NCBI GenBank assembly: GCA_905233165.1
Contig: CAJODL010000007.1
Location: forward strand, 62,001-126,000
Reading direction: 5' to 3'
From: an uncultured Prevotella sp.
Lineage (GTDB): Bacteria > Bacteroidota > Bacteroidia > Bacteroidales > Bacteroidaceae
DNA: 64,000 nt
Shown: piece by piece, positions 1-7,820 of the stretch
How the letters are laid out: each line of letters begins with the position of its first letter
Position numbering within the stretch: position 1 is the first letter of the stretch
The notes under the pieces: model-generated
The model's input: only the letters and a program-made list of their open reading frames with translations
The model's database searches: none
Told to the model about the DNA's origin: nothing
Translations under genes and position numbers: made by a program

Positions 1-1021
1 GCACCTTGAAGATGCGCTGCTTGGTAAGCGCTGAAGCAAAGATAATTGGGAAATCCACAAATGGAGCCATTCTGTCCCTGATGGCAGCAGTAAAGGTATC
101 TATTACCTTCTGGTCTTTATTCTCCACAAGGTCCCACTTGTTGACAACAACAACCAGCGACTTCTTGTTCTTCTGAATCAGTTGGAAGATATTCATATCC
201 TGCGCCTCAATGCCTCGTGTGGCATCAATCATCAGAATGCAGACATCACTGTTCTCTATGGCACGAATGCTACGCATCACGCTATAGAACTCCAGGTTTT
301 CGCTGACTTTGTTCTTCCTTCTGATACCAGCAGTATCGACAAGGTAGAAGTCAAAGCCAAACTTGTCATACCTTGTATATATAGAATCGCGCGTAGTGCC
401 CGCGATATCTGTTACAATGTTTCTATCCTCCCCCACAAAAGCATTTATGATGCTCGACTTTCCTACATTTGGTCTGCCGACAACAGCAAAACGTGGAATA
501 TTCTCCTCTGCATCATCCTTCTTGTCAAGAGGAAGTTTCTCAATAATCATATCGAGCAAGTCTCCTGTACCAAATCCTGATACAGCAGATATGCACATTG
601 GCTCTCCTAACCCAAGGCTGTAGAAATCAGCAGCATAGTATTGTTGTTCGTTATTATCCGTCTTGTTAGAAACAAGGATAACTGGCAGTTTTGTCTTTCG
701 CAGAATCTGTGCCACATCGCTGTCAAGATCTGTCACACCTGTCTGCACATCGACAAGAAACAGCACGAGGTCGGCTTCTTCTGTTGCTATCCTCACCTGG
801 TCACGAATGGCTCCCTCGAAGATATCGTCTGAGTTAACCACCCAGCCACCAGTATCTACGACAGAGAATTCCTTTCCTGCCCACTCGCACTTGCCATACT
901 GTCTGTCACGGGTAGTACCAGCGACTTCGCTGACAATGGCATGACGGGTTTTTGTCAACCTGTTAAACAGCGTTGACTTACCAACATTTGGTCTTCCTAC
1001 TATTGCTACGAGATTTCCCAT
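1..1021 (-). CDS. der: Ribosome-assembly GTPase Der (EngA), 3' end cut by window edge
   Basis: Double-Era-like GTPase that acts in 50S ribosomal subunit maturation. The sequence read on the minus strand from the ATG at 1021 gives 340 residues. The first GTPase domain has GRPNVGKS near residues 9-16, a DTGG switch motif and NKTD. The second begins near residue 178 with another GRPNVGKS, followed by DTAG and NKWD. Two tandem G domains on one chain identify Der rather than Era. The C-terminal KH-like domain (about 100 residues in the family) lies beyond position 1, so the gene is partial only because of the window boundary. The G motifs are intact. It is followed upstream by mdh in the same orientation, but a terminator hairpin at 1038-1072 separates the two. 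Confidence 0.96.
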   Translation of the reverse strand, partial: MGNLVAIVGRPNVGKSTLFNRLTKTRHAIVSEVAGTTRDRQYGKCEWAGKEFSVVDTGGWVVNSDDIFEGAIRDQVRIATEEADLVLFLVDVQTGVTDLDSDVAQILRKTKLPVILVSNKTDNNEQQYYAADFYSLGLGEPMCISAVSGFGTGDLLDMIIEKLPLDKKDDAEENIPRFAVVGRPNVGKSSIINAFVGEDRNIVTDIAGTTRDSIYTRYDKFGFDFYLVDTAGIRRKNKVSENLEFYSVMRSIRAIENSDVCILMIDATRGIEAQDMNIFQLIQKNKKSLVVVVNKWDLVENKDQKVIDTFTAAIRDRMAPFVDFPIIFASALTKQRIFKV

Positions 1022-1037
1022 TAAATTATTTTTTGAA

Positions 1038-1072
1038 AAAAGGGAGGTACCTATAGAAGATACCTCTCTTTT
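1038..1072 (-). terminator. Intrinsic terminator after mdh
   Basis: Two 14-nt arms (1038-1051 and 1059-1072) pair with only two wobble or mismatch positions around a 7-nt loop. On the minus strand the stem is followed by a T-rich run. It lies between the mdh stop codon and the der start, so it should end the mdh transcript. Confidence 0.75.
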
Positions 1073-1096
1073 CTATAATAGCAAATATCTTATTTT

Positions 1097-2089
1097 TTAA
1101 AGATTTGGATTAAGCTCGTTCCACTTGCTTATTTCAGGTATGATGCCAAGTGTTACCAACTCATCGCGCATCTTCTGCAGATGCTCGTATGATGATGTCA
1201 GAGCAGCCATCTCCTCTGCTGTTCCTTCTGGAGCAGTGAAGTGTACACCAGTCTTGTCGATTGTTGTAGGCATAGCCATCATAACATTCTTATAGCCACA
1301 CTTGTCACAGTTTACATAGCATCCGGCAGGCAGAGTGAATGGCTCACCGCCCATAGCGCCCTCTATCATCTTCACAGCCTGGTATGCAGGGCTCTGGAAA
1401 GAAGAGCGGCCACGAAGTTTGATGATGTTAGAACCACCCTGGATAGTATTGTGCTTTATCTCCTCCCAACGCTCTGGAGAGATTGTGAACTCAGAGAGAG
1501 GCTTGCCATCAATCTTCACCTGAGAAGCGAATACAGCCATCTGCTCACCATGTCCACCATAAGTGTGAGCACCAGTAACCTTATCCTGCTGAACACCAAA
1601 TTCCATAGCGAGCTGCTGCTGCAGACGTGTAGAATCCAATGCTGCGAGAGAGGTCATCTGGTTTGGCTTCAAACCTGAGTGAATCAATGCTGTCAGAGCT
1701 GTCACGTCAGCTGGGTTGAAAATAACTACTACATGCTTTACGTCTGGGCAATATTCCTTGATGAAATCGCCAAACTGTGCTGCTATCTGGCAGTTACCTT
1801 TCAGCAAATCTTCACGTGTCATACCCTCCTTACGAGGAGCGCCACCAGAAGAGATGATATATTTTGCGCCAGTGAATGCTTCCTTTGGATCTACCGTCCA
1901 AGAGATGTTAGCACCAGGGAAAGCACAATGTGCCATCTCGTCTGCTACACCATGAACACCTGGCTCAAAGATATCATACAAACAAATGTTTGGAGTTAAA
2001 CCGAGCATCAAAGCTGACTGAACCATGTTAGAACCGATCATTCCGCCAGCACCTACAATCAAAAGTTTTTCGTTGGTTAAAAATTGCAT
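1097..2089 (-). CDS. mdh: Malate dehydrogenase
   Basis: NAD-dependent interconversion of malate and oxaloacetate in the cytoplasm; in this lineage it serves the reductive branch toward succinate and propionate, which fits mutA/mutB later in the window. The 330-residue protein opens with a Rossmann fold (GAGGMIG near residues 13-19). It has the substrate loop GGAPRKEGM, a conserved LDSTR segment, and the catalytic-His segment THTYGGHG-like (here AHTYGGHGEQM). I chose the ATG at 2089 (MQFLTNEKL) because family members start there. An in-frame ATG at 2128 would add 13 atypical residues and lies inside a small CCCC/GGGG hairpin (2123-2135). The gene is about 50 bp downstream of a lipoprotein gene in the same orientation. 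Confidence 0.93.
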   Translation of the reverse strand: MQFLTNEKLLIVGAGGMIGSNMVQSALMLGLTPNICLYDIFEPGVHGVADEMAHCAFPGANISWTVDPKEAFTGAKYIISSGGAPRKEGMTREDLLKGNCQIAAQFGDFIKEYCPDVKHVVVIFNPADVTALTALIHSGLKPNQMTSLAALDSTRLQQQLAMEFGVQQDKVTGAHTYGGHGEQMAVFASQVKIDGKPLSEFTISPERWEEIKHNTIQGGSNIIKLRGRSSFQSPAYQAVKMIEGAMGGEPFTLPAGCYVNCDKCGYKNVMMAMPTTIDKTGVHFTAPEGTAEEMAALTSSYEHLQKMRDELVTLGIIPEISKWNELNPNL

Positions 2090-2141
2090 AATTACAGTAT
2101 ATATATTTTTTAAGTTCTTTATCCCCATTCTGGGGAAGATA

Positions 2142-2930
2142 TTACTTCAACATTTCGCTACGAGCCTTCTCAATCTGAGGTCTCATCTTCTCAACCTGTT
2201 CCTTGAGTTGATCTACGCTGATGGCGTTGAGCTCATTCAATGGAGCCAAGATGTCAACCAAGCCCTTGATGTTTGGGTCATATGTAGCGAGGTCGTCAAG
2301 AGCCAGCTTCAGAACTGCAATGTGATAAGTCATGTCAGATGCAGTCTGATCGTCGAAAGCCTGAAGGAACTTCTCCTGATTCTGAGACAGGATGTAGAAT
2401 GTCTCGATAAGGCCAGCAGCACTTGTCTCCCAGAAGAAGTTGATTCTTCCAGCTTCTTTCTCAGCAAGATAGAAAGCCTTTGCGTCTGACATATCGCCGT
2501 TAGCAGCCTCCTGAAGAGCGTTATCGTTAACGTCTGTTGCTATCTTTGTTATTGTTGCTGTGTAAGCGTCGGTATCCATCTTGTAGAGAGAAGCAACCTT
2601 CTTATCAACTACCAACATACCCATAGCACGATATTTCTGTGAGAGCAGTGACATATCATCAGCGATAGAAGCAGGAAGCAGATAGTTTGGCTTAACCTTT
2701 ATTTCATCTTCAGAAAGCTGTATCTTACCATTAGAGAAGATACCATCAACAGGACCGAGCTTATGCCACTGGTCGATGATAGAATCAAGCTCAACCATAA
2801 TCTTCTCCTCAATCTGTGACTGCTCAAAAGAAACCGAGTCACCATTTCCTTGATTTGCTGCTGTCTTATTACCACAAGAAGCAAAAACCATAGCTGCAAC
2901 AGCAGCAACTAATAAAGAAAACTTTTTCAT
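2142..2930 (-). CDS. Unrecognised lipoprotein
   Basis: A 262-residue protein with a clear lipoprotein signal: charged KK, a hydrophobic run, then FASC with Cys19 as the lipidation site. The mature part is mostly predicted alpha-helical, acidic and Lys-rich, with no cysteine or enzymatic motif that I can see. It ends in a charged helix (EKMRPQIEKARSEMLK). I do not recognise a family. It lies between an ABCG-like transporter gene upstream and mdh downstream, all on the minus strand, but spacing gives no strong functional hint. Probably periplasm-facing, anchored in the inner or outer membrane. Confidence 0.8.
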   Translation of the reverse strand: MKKFSLLVAAVAAMVFASCGNKTAANQGNGDSVSFEQSQIEEKIMVELDSIIDQWHKLGPVDGIFSNGKIQLSEDEIKVKPNYLLPASIADDMSLLSQKYRAMGMLVVDKKVASLYKMDTDAYTATITKIATDVNDNALQEAANGDMSDAKAFYLAEKEAGRINFFWETSAAGLIETFYILSQNQEKFLQAFDDQTASDMTYHIAVLKLALDDLATYDPNIKGLVDILAPLNELNAISVDQLKEQVEKMRPQIEKARSEMLK

Positions 2931-2966
2931 AATTCTAAATTTGTTAAAGTTAATATTGTTATTTAT

Positions 2967-5864
2967 TTATTCTTTTCTCATCCATTGTCCAGGAATATCA
3001 AGCAGCAGGCATGCTATGACGATGCAACACATCAGGAACATCACTTCCATATTGAATGTCAAAGTGGTGAATTCCACATCCCCGAGCCGTTTCTTACTTG
3101 AATAGAATGGTGCATTGCCATTGATGCTGCGAGGTGTGAGGAATACGAATCCTGCACGTGGAACGATGTGTCCGTCAACTACTTCGCACAGTTCCTTTGC
3201 CCCATATCCTGCCAACTGTTTCTCAAGCTGGATATTTACATTGTCTCTCTTCAACTGCTGCAGTTTCTCTCTGCCATATCTGTTCACCCTCTCCTGCAGC
3301 ACACGGTCTGCTGCCAAAGTAGCCTTGTTGCCACGCTCCCTGAGCACCTGCTCTGCGCTGTCGAGATATTCCCTGACTGAGATATAGTCATAGTTGCCTT
3401 TGTAACGTCCTAAGTTACATAATTGTCCGATAAATGGCATTTCGTTCTTCAGCAGCTTCAGGGCCTTGTCCTTCTCTTCCTTTGTGGAGTATTTCGCATT
3501 CCTGCGTTCTACAGCACTCTGCAGCTGATATAGGAAACCAAGTCTGTAATACTGCTCCTCATACTTCTCCTTGTCATAAGGGAAGATGTCCTCTTCGTAG
3601 TCGTTATCCACATAGCTGGTAACAGCCAATGCCTCATACGACCACCTTGAAGGTATTATATTACCTATCAACGGTACATTTCCTGTTGTGCTGTTAGGAG
3701 TCAAATCAGTAAAGCTTACCACCAATCCGCAGAGCAATATCTGTGGTATCAGGAGTACAGGAATACTTATGTATATAGACACTACCGACGACAGGCTCTG
3801 CGACAGCACCAATCCTGTCAGGTTCGCCAGTATCGCCGTGACGGCAAGGACAAACCACCATAGGAAGAACTGTCCACTGATGCCCATTATGAAGTTGCCT
3901 ACCACCACAAACAGGAAGGTCTGCAGTATGGAGACAACCGCCATCAGCACAATCTTTGACCATATATAGCTGCCATACGACAGCTGAAGGAATTTCTCTC
4001 TCTTCAGCAATGCCCTGTCCTTGATAATCTCCTCGGCAGATGCCGACATACCCACGAAGGTTGCCACTATCACTGCCATAAAGATAAATGATACAAGGTT
4101 CTTGTTCTGCATGATGCTATACTCCTCTCCAGCAGGAGAATAGTGTGTCAGCAAGGCACAGACGCCAGCCAGCAATGGAGCCTCGAGCAATGCGATAGCA
4201 AGGAACTGCTTGTTACTCAGTTTTGTCTGCGCATTACGTTTCATGAACAGCATAAACTGCGTAATGGCATTAGGCTTCTTCTGTTCTGTTACAGGCAATG
4301 CCTTCTCTTTCAGTTTATTAAACTCCGGACGCTTCTCGAGATACATGTTATGCCATGCCTCAGGACTCACCTTGCGCTCGTCAGAAAGCTGCCCCTTGCT
4401 GTTCATGGCACGCTCCTCGATAATGTTCAGCATTATCTCCGGATTCACATTGCCGCAGGTTGGGCAGGCACTTGTCTCAGCGTCAGCATAGTTGGCTGCT
4501 GTCTTGAAATATGTGATAGCCTCGATAGGATTACCGTCAAAGATAGGATATCCGCCTCTGTCGAGCATCCACAGTCTGTCGAAGAGTTTATACACATCGC
4601 TTGATGGCTGGTGGATATTTGTTATCACAAGGCGACCATGATATGTCTGCTCCTTCAATAGCAATATCACCATTTCCGTATCAGCCGATGACAGACCTGA
4701 TGTCGGTTCGTCGAGGAAGAGGACTTCCGGTTCCCTTATCAGCTCTAAGGCGATGTTCAGGCGCTTTCTCTGTCCTCCTGAGATGAATTTGTTTATCGGA
4801 GAACCCACCTTTAGGTCCTTTGCCTGCTCCAGCCCCAAGTCGCGGAGCATCTTCATCACCCTCGCGTTTATCTCCTCTTCCGTCATACCCTCGAAACACA
4901 GCTTCGCAGTATAGTAAAGATTCTGATACACCGTCAGTTCCTCGATAAGCAGGTCATCCTGTGGCACGAAACCAATCAGTGCCTTTGTCTCTGGGTCATC
5001 AATGCTGTGGCCGTTTATTGTAATCTGGCCAGATGTAGGCTTGATGTTGCCGTTGAGGATAGACACCAAGGTCGTCTTTCCTGAGCCGGAGCCGCCCATG
5101 ATGGCTATCAGTTCGCCATTATGCAGGTCAAACGAGAAGTTATGAATACCATTGTTGCTGTTTGGATAGGTGAAGTTAATATCCCTTCCCGAGAACACTA
5201 TCTCATTCTTCTTCTTGCGGCTGCGATATTGCTCCATAATAGTGGAGTAATACAATGGCTTTCCCTTGTGGTTACGCAGTATTCCGGAACTGTCCCACAC
5301 CTGGAACATACCTTTTACTATTGGTACGCCATTATACTCTGCCGCATCCTCGCCATCGTAGGTGAAGACAACAAGGTTCATCTTCTCAAGCCACATCGTT
5401 TTGACAGGAGCGCTAAAGCCGTCAAACTTTGTCAGCTTGACATGTCTTGATTCTTGTCCCAGCACGAAGTGGGAAAACAGCTTGCACAGATTCTCTGGCA
5501 CACCCATTCCTTTTGCTGCTGCAACAAACAAGGGGTCATCCGGCTTAAACTGGTCAGGAGTCTTGACGCAGCAGAACTCCATCAGTCTCAACAAGCCCAA
5601 GGCGCGTTCCTCAAGGGTTATCTCGCTCTTCAGACTTTTGCAGATATTATCCACCACATCCTGAGTATCCATATCCGGCATCTCGGCATAGAGATGGCGC
5701 AGTTCCAGATAAAGATTTATGTATTCATCATGGTTACGAATACCAAAATGCCTGCTGAGGTAAGCCCTCAGCATATCCGACGAAAAATCCTCATCTACAT
5801 CCGTCTTGGAGCAGAAGAGCGCAAAAAGATTCGTCAACGCCGATATGATAGTATCTGTAACCAC
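2967..5864 (-). CDS. ABCG-type ABC transporter, ATPase fused to permease
   Basis: A 965-residue single-chain half-transporter. Residues 1-130 form a soluble helical region that looks TerB-like (weak call). The ATPase follows: Walker A GGSGSGKTT at 257-265, signature SGGQRKR at 362-368, Walker B VLFLDEP at 381-387, and an H-loop (NIHQPSS) typical of the ABCG/White family. A CPTCG motif near residue 468 could bind metal. From about residue 555 come hydrophobic segments of an ABC2-type permease, interrupted by a large soluble loop before the last helix. Substrate is unknown; distant relatives export lipids or hydrophobic compounds. The start is GTG at 5864, only 7 nt after a TACCTTTG box, so the mRNA may be leaderless. 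No ATG occurs until residue 31. Confidence 0.9.
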   Translation of the reverse strand: MVTDTIISALTNLFALFCSKTDVDEDFSSDMLRAYLSRHFGIRNHDEYINLYLELRHLYAEMPDMDTQDVVDNICKSLKSEITLEERALGLLRLMEFCCVKTPDQFKPDDPLFVAAAKGMGVPENLCKLFSHFVLGQESRHVKLTKFDGFSAPVKTMWLEKMNLVVFTYDGEDAAEYNGVPIVKGMFQVWDSSGILRNHKGKPLYYSTIMEQYRSRKKKNEIVFSGRDINFTYPNSNNGIHNFSFDLHNGELIAIMGGSGSGKTTLVSILNGNIKPTSGQITINGHSIDDPETKALIGFVPQDDLLIEELTVYQNLYYTAKLCFEGMTEEEINARVMKMLRDLGLEQAKDLKVGSPINKFISGGQRKRLNIALELIREPEVLFLDEPTSGLSSADTEMVILLLKEQTYHGRLVITNIHQPSSDVYKLFDRLWMLDRGGYPIFDGNPIEAITYFKTAANYADAETSACPTCGNVNPEIMLNIIEERAMNSKGQLSDERKVSPEAWHNMYLEKRPEFNKLKEKALPVTEQKKPNAITQFMLFMKRNAQTKLSNKQFLAIALLEAPLLAGVCALLTHYSPAGEEYSIMQNKNLVSFIFMAVIVATFVGMSASAEEIIKDRALLKREKFLQLSYGSYIWSKIVLMAVVSILQTFLFVVVGNFIMGISGQFFLWWFVLAVTAILANLTGLVLSQSLSSVVSIYISIPVLLIPQILLCGLVVSFTDLTPNSTTGNVPLIGNIIPSRWSYEALAVTSYVDNDYEEDIFPYDKEKYEEQYYRLGFLYQLQSAVERRNAKYSTKEEKDKALKLLKNEMPFIGQLCNLGRYKGNYDYISVREYLDSAEQVLRERGNKATLAADRVLQERVNRYGREKLQQLKRDNVNIQLEKQLAGYGAKELCEVVDGHIVPRAGFVFLTPRSINGNAPFYSSKKRLGDVEFTTLTFNMEVMFLMCCIVIACLLLDIPGQWMRKE

Positions 5865-5871
5865 GCGAGCA

Positions 5872-5879
5872 CAAAGGTA
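5872..5879 (-). promoter_or_regulatory. -7 promoter box of the ABC transporter gene
   Basis: TACCTTTG on the minus strand matches the Bacteroidota TAnnTTTG -7 element. Only 7 nt separate it from the GTG start at 5864, so transcription should begin at or next to the start codon. No clear TTTG -33 box is seen. Confidence 0.6.
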
Positions 5880-5952
5880 CTAAAAAAAGTGGAGAGTCTG
5901 CGGTGAAGATAAAGCAGAGTGCTTATTTTTAATATTTTTTAACCAATATCAC

Positions 5953-5979
5953 AACTCGCTCAGCAAAGGTGAGGGAGTT
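5953..5979. other. Hairpin in the spacer between S41 protease and ABC transporter
   Basis: Ten-nt arms at 5953-5962 and 5970-5979 pair with one mismatch around a 7-nt loop. It follows the S41 protease stop codon (5995) on the minus strand, but no T-run follows it there, so it is not a standard intrinsic terminator. Confidence 0.35.
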
Positions 5980-5994
5980 TGCTTGACAGCAATA

Positions 5995-7020
5995 TCACTC
6001 CTGTAATTTTTTTCGCGCAGTTTCAATTATAGTGTCTTCCCCCTTCTGAAAGTCTTCATCAGTAATGCCGACTGCGACATCTGGGGCGACGCCATTTTCT
6101 GTACATACTCCATTGACATCGTACATGGGACAGGCAGAGAAACGCACTCCCCACCCATTGGGCAACTCGGCAGAGAAGGGCATTCCTGACCCTCCGCCCG
6201 TTGCATCTCCGACAATGGTGTGCCCTAATGCCTTCATATACTTTACAAATTCGTTGGCAGCGCTATAGACACTTCTGTTTGACAACACACAAACTCCCTT
6301 CTGCCACCTCAGCCCTGCTGACGGCTCCAGCCACTGCTCTTCCTTTGCAGAGAAATCGGAACGTCCTGATCCTGTCTTATGTGACATATATCCCACAAGT
6401 GTCCTCTCATTACAGAAACGCGACGCAAGATGTTGTGCCTCAGTGAGTTTCCCACCCCCATTATTACGCACATCGATTATCAAACCATTGCACGGAGCAA
6501 GGGCATACAACACCTCATCGAGATTTCCATCACCAAAGGAATCCTCAAAGCTGCCGACATACATATAGCCGATATTGTCATCAAGCGCACAGTAATACAC
6601 CCCAGAAGCGATGCGATATTTGGTACCAAGATATTTGCGTTGCAGGGTGTCGGAGAAGTTCTTGGGATAGTCTTCTTTCCACGACCAGTTGCGGGCATAA
6701 TCAAAGGCAGCAGAGATATTCACATGTCCATCGCGAAGTTCTCCCACCATATTACCCAGGAATTCGAACAGCTGATAGCGTGACATCTTATTGTTCACAT
6801 TACGACGATAGCGTTCATGCACCTCGTCCCAGTTGACACCCAGCTCAGCCTCCTTTTCTGCAAAGAAGCAATAGTGTTCATCCATAATGGTCCACAATGC
6901 CTCCATGTTATTCTCCACATCCGACTGGTATTCATCCACATCGACGCAGCTTGTCAATAACGTTAGTACTAACGTTATTGACAACGATAACGATAACGAA
7001 AACGAAAAAACACTTTTCAC
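5995..7020 (-). CDS. S41-family (C-terminal processing type) protease lipoprotein
   Basis: A 341-residue predicted lipoprotein with an S41 peptidase domain. The GELRDGHV motif lies near residues 93-100, the substrate-binding loop DVRNNGGG at 183-190, and the nucleophile Ser253 in VYSAANE, followed by a Gly-rich turn (GDATGGGSG). No PDZ domain is visible, so it is shorter than classic CtpA. The GTG start at 7020 lies in a 7-bp repeat array (7011-7045). The hydrophobic signal segment is encoded by TCGTT[T/A] hexamer repeats followed by a perfect 34-bp palindrome, and ends in the lipobox LTSC (Cys25). It follows the DUF3316 gene with little space and is likely the last gene of that cluster. Confidence 0.88.
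   Translation of the reverse strand: MKSVFSFSLSLSLSITLVLTLLTSCVDVDEYQSDVENNMEALWTIMDEHYCFFAEKEAELGVNWDEVHERYRRNVNNKMSRYQLFEFLGNMVGELRDGHVNISAAFDYARNWSWKEDYPKNFSDTLQRKYLGTKYRIASGVYYCALDDNIGYMYVGSFEDSFGDGNLDEVLYALAPCNGLIIDVRNNGGGKLTEAQHLASRFCNERTLVGYMSHKTGSGRSDFSAKEEQWLEPSAGLRWQKGVCVLSNRSVYSAANEFVKYMKALGHTIVGDATGGGSGMPFSAELPNGWGVRFSACPMYDVNGVCTENGVAPDVAVGITDEDFQKGEDTIIETARKKLQE
6951..6984. repeat. Perfect 34-bp palindrome within the S41 signal-peptide region
   Basis: The 17-base half-site is followed directly by its exact reverse complement, centred on AGTACT, with no spacer. In frame it encodes part of the hydrophobic core (roughly LSITLVLTLLTS). It abuts the CGATAA/CGAAAA hexamer repeats that encode the preceding Ser-Leu/Ser-Phe stretch. 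Confidence 0.9.
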
Positions 7021-7045
7021 TTTTAACTTTTAACTTTTCACTTCC
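7011..7045. repeat. 7-bp repeat array across a stop and a start codon
   Basis: Five units of the form CACTTTT/AACTTTT (plus-strand reading). The array contains the DUF3316 stop codon (7038-7040) and the GTG start of the S41 protease (7020). Confidence 0.85.
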
Positions 7046-7820
7046 TTATCACCACACCTATTGTGGCGGCGTTGTAGTACTGATGTTGCTTCAGGTTGTT
7101 GGGCTTTGCCTGACGGATATCTGAGATGTATCCGATGCGGAGGGAGGTTCTGTTTTTCAATGGGATATCGAAGCTCACCTGCTGTCTCATCTGGAATGTG
7201 GCAAGGGAGGTGAACACGATGTTGTGGTCGTAGTTACCACGAGAGAATATCTCATAGTATGACTGCCCATAGTTTGGCGAGAACATCATTCCCAACCAAG
7301 GCATCCTCATCTGATAGTTTACTGTTATTGTAGAAAGAAATTTCAGGAACTTTCTTTCTGGTTGTTTCATTATGGCTGACAACTTATACGAAGCCATTAT
7401 CTGTGGTCCTATAGCCAATGACGCATACCCCTGTGCCGGATTGTTCGTGTTTCGGGTGTTGTAGGCAAACCCCAACCAAAAATCGGCCATTCCACCGGCT
7501 CTCAGTGTCAGTTTTTCATCACACCACGACCACTTATGCATCATAGCAAAGGTAAAGTCATAGTGTCCTGAAATCTCATCTGCATTTTTAGCGCGATTAT
7601 GGGTAAAGGACATATCTCCCTCATGTTGAAACATCACCTTTGTCTTCAACACTTCGGAGATAAAGCGTATTTCCACTCCCCTGTATTTCTCAGGCGAGAG
7701 ATAGGTATCAAGATGGTTTGCGTGTCCCACGGCTATCTGTGTCGCCACCTCCTGTGCGAAGGAGTGTTGCCAGAGTGCCAACAGGAATAATAGCGAGTAT
7801 AGAAACCTCTTGCTACTCAT
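7038..7820 (-). CDS. DUF3316-like outer-membrane protein
   Basis: About 260 residues with a cleavable signal peptide (hydrophobic run ending HSFAQ). The rest is alternating-residue beta strand with many aromatic residues and ends in a typical barrel terminal strand (ATIGVVIRK). It resembles the DUF3316 family of small Bacteroidota surface or periplasmic proteins of unknown role; the family call is from memory. The ATG at 7820 overlaps the parC stop codon by 8 nt (ATGAGTAG), so translation is probably coupled to parC. An ATG two codons upstream is also possible. Its stop lies in a heptamer array shared with the next gene. Confidence 0.75.
   Translation of the reverse strand: MSSKRFLYSLLFLLALWQHSFAQEVATQIAVGHANHLDTYLSPEKYRGVEIRFISEVLKTKVMFQHEGDMSFTHNRAKNADEISGHYDFTFAMMHKWSWCDEKLTLRAGGMADFWLGFAYNTRNTNNPAQGYASLAIGPQIMASYKLSAIMKQPERKFLKFLSTITVNYQMRMPWLGMMFSPNYGQSYYEIFSRGNYDHNIVFTSLATFQMRQQVSFDIPLKNRTSLRIGYISDIRQAKPNNLKQHQYYNAATIGVVIRK

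Noticed and set aside
2123..2135. CCCC/GGGG hairpin as terminator between the lipoprotein and mdh
   Set aside because: Only a 5-bp stem with no T-run on the minus strand.
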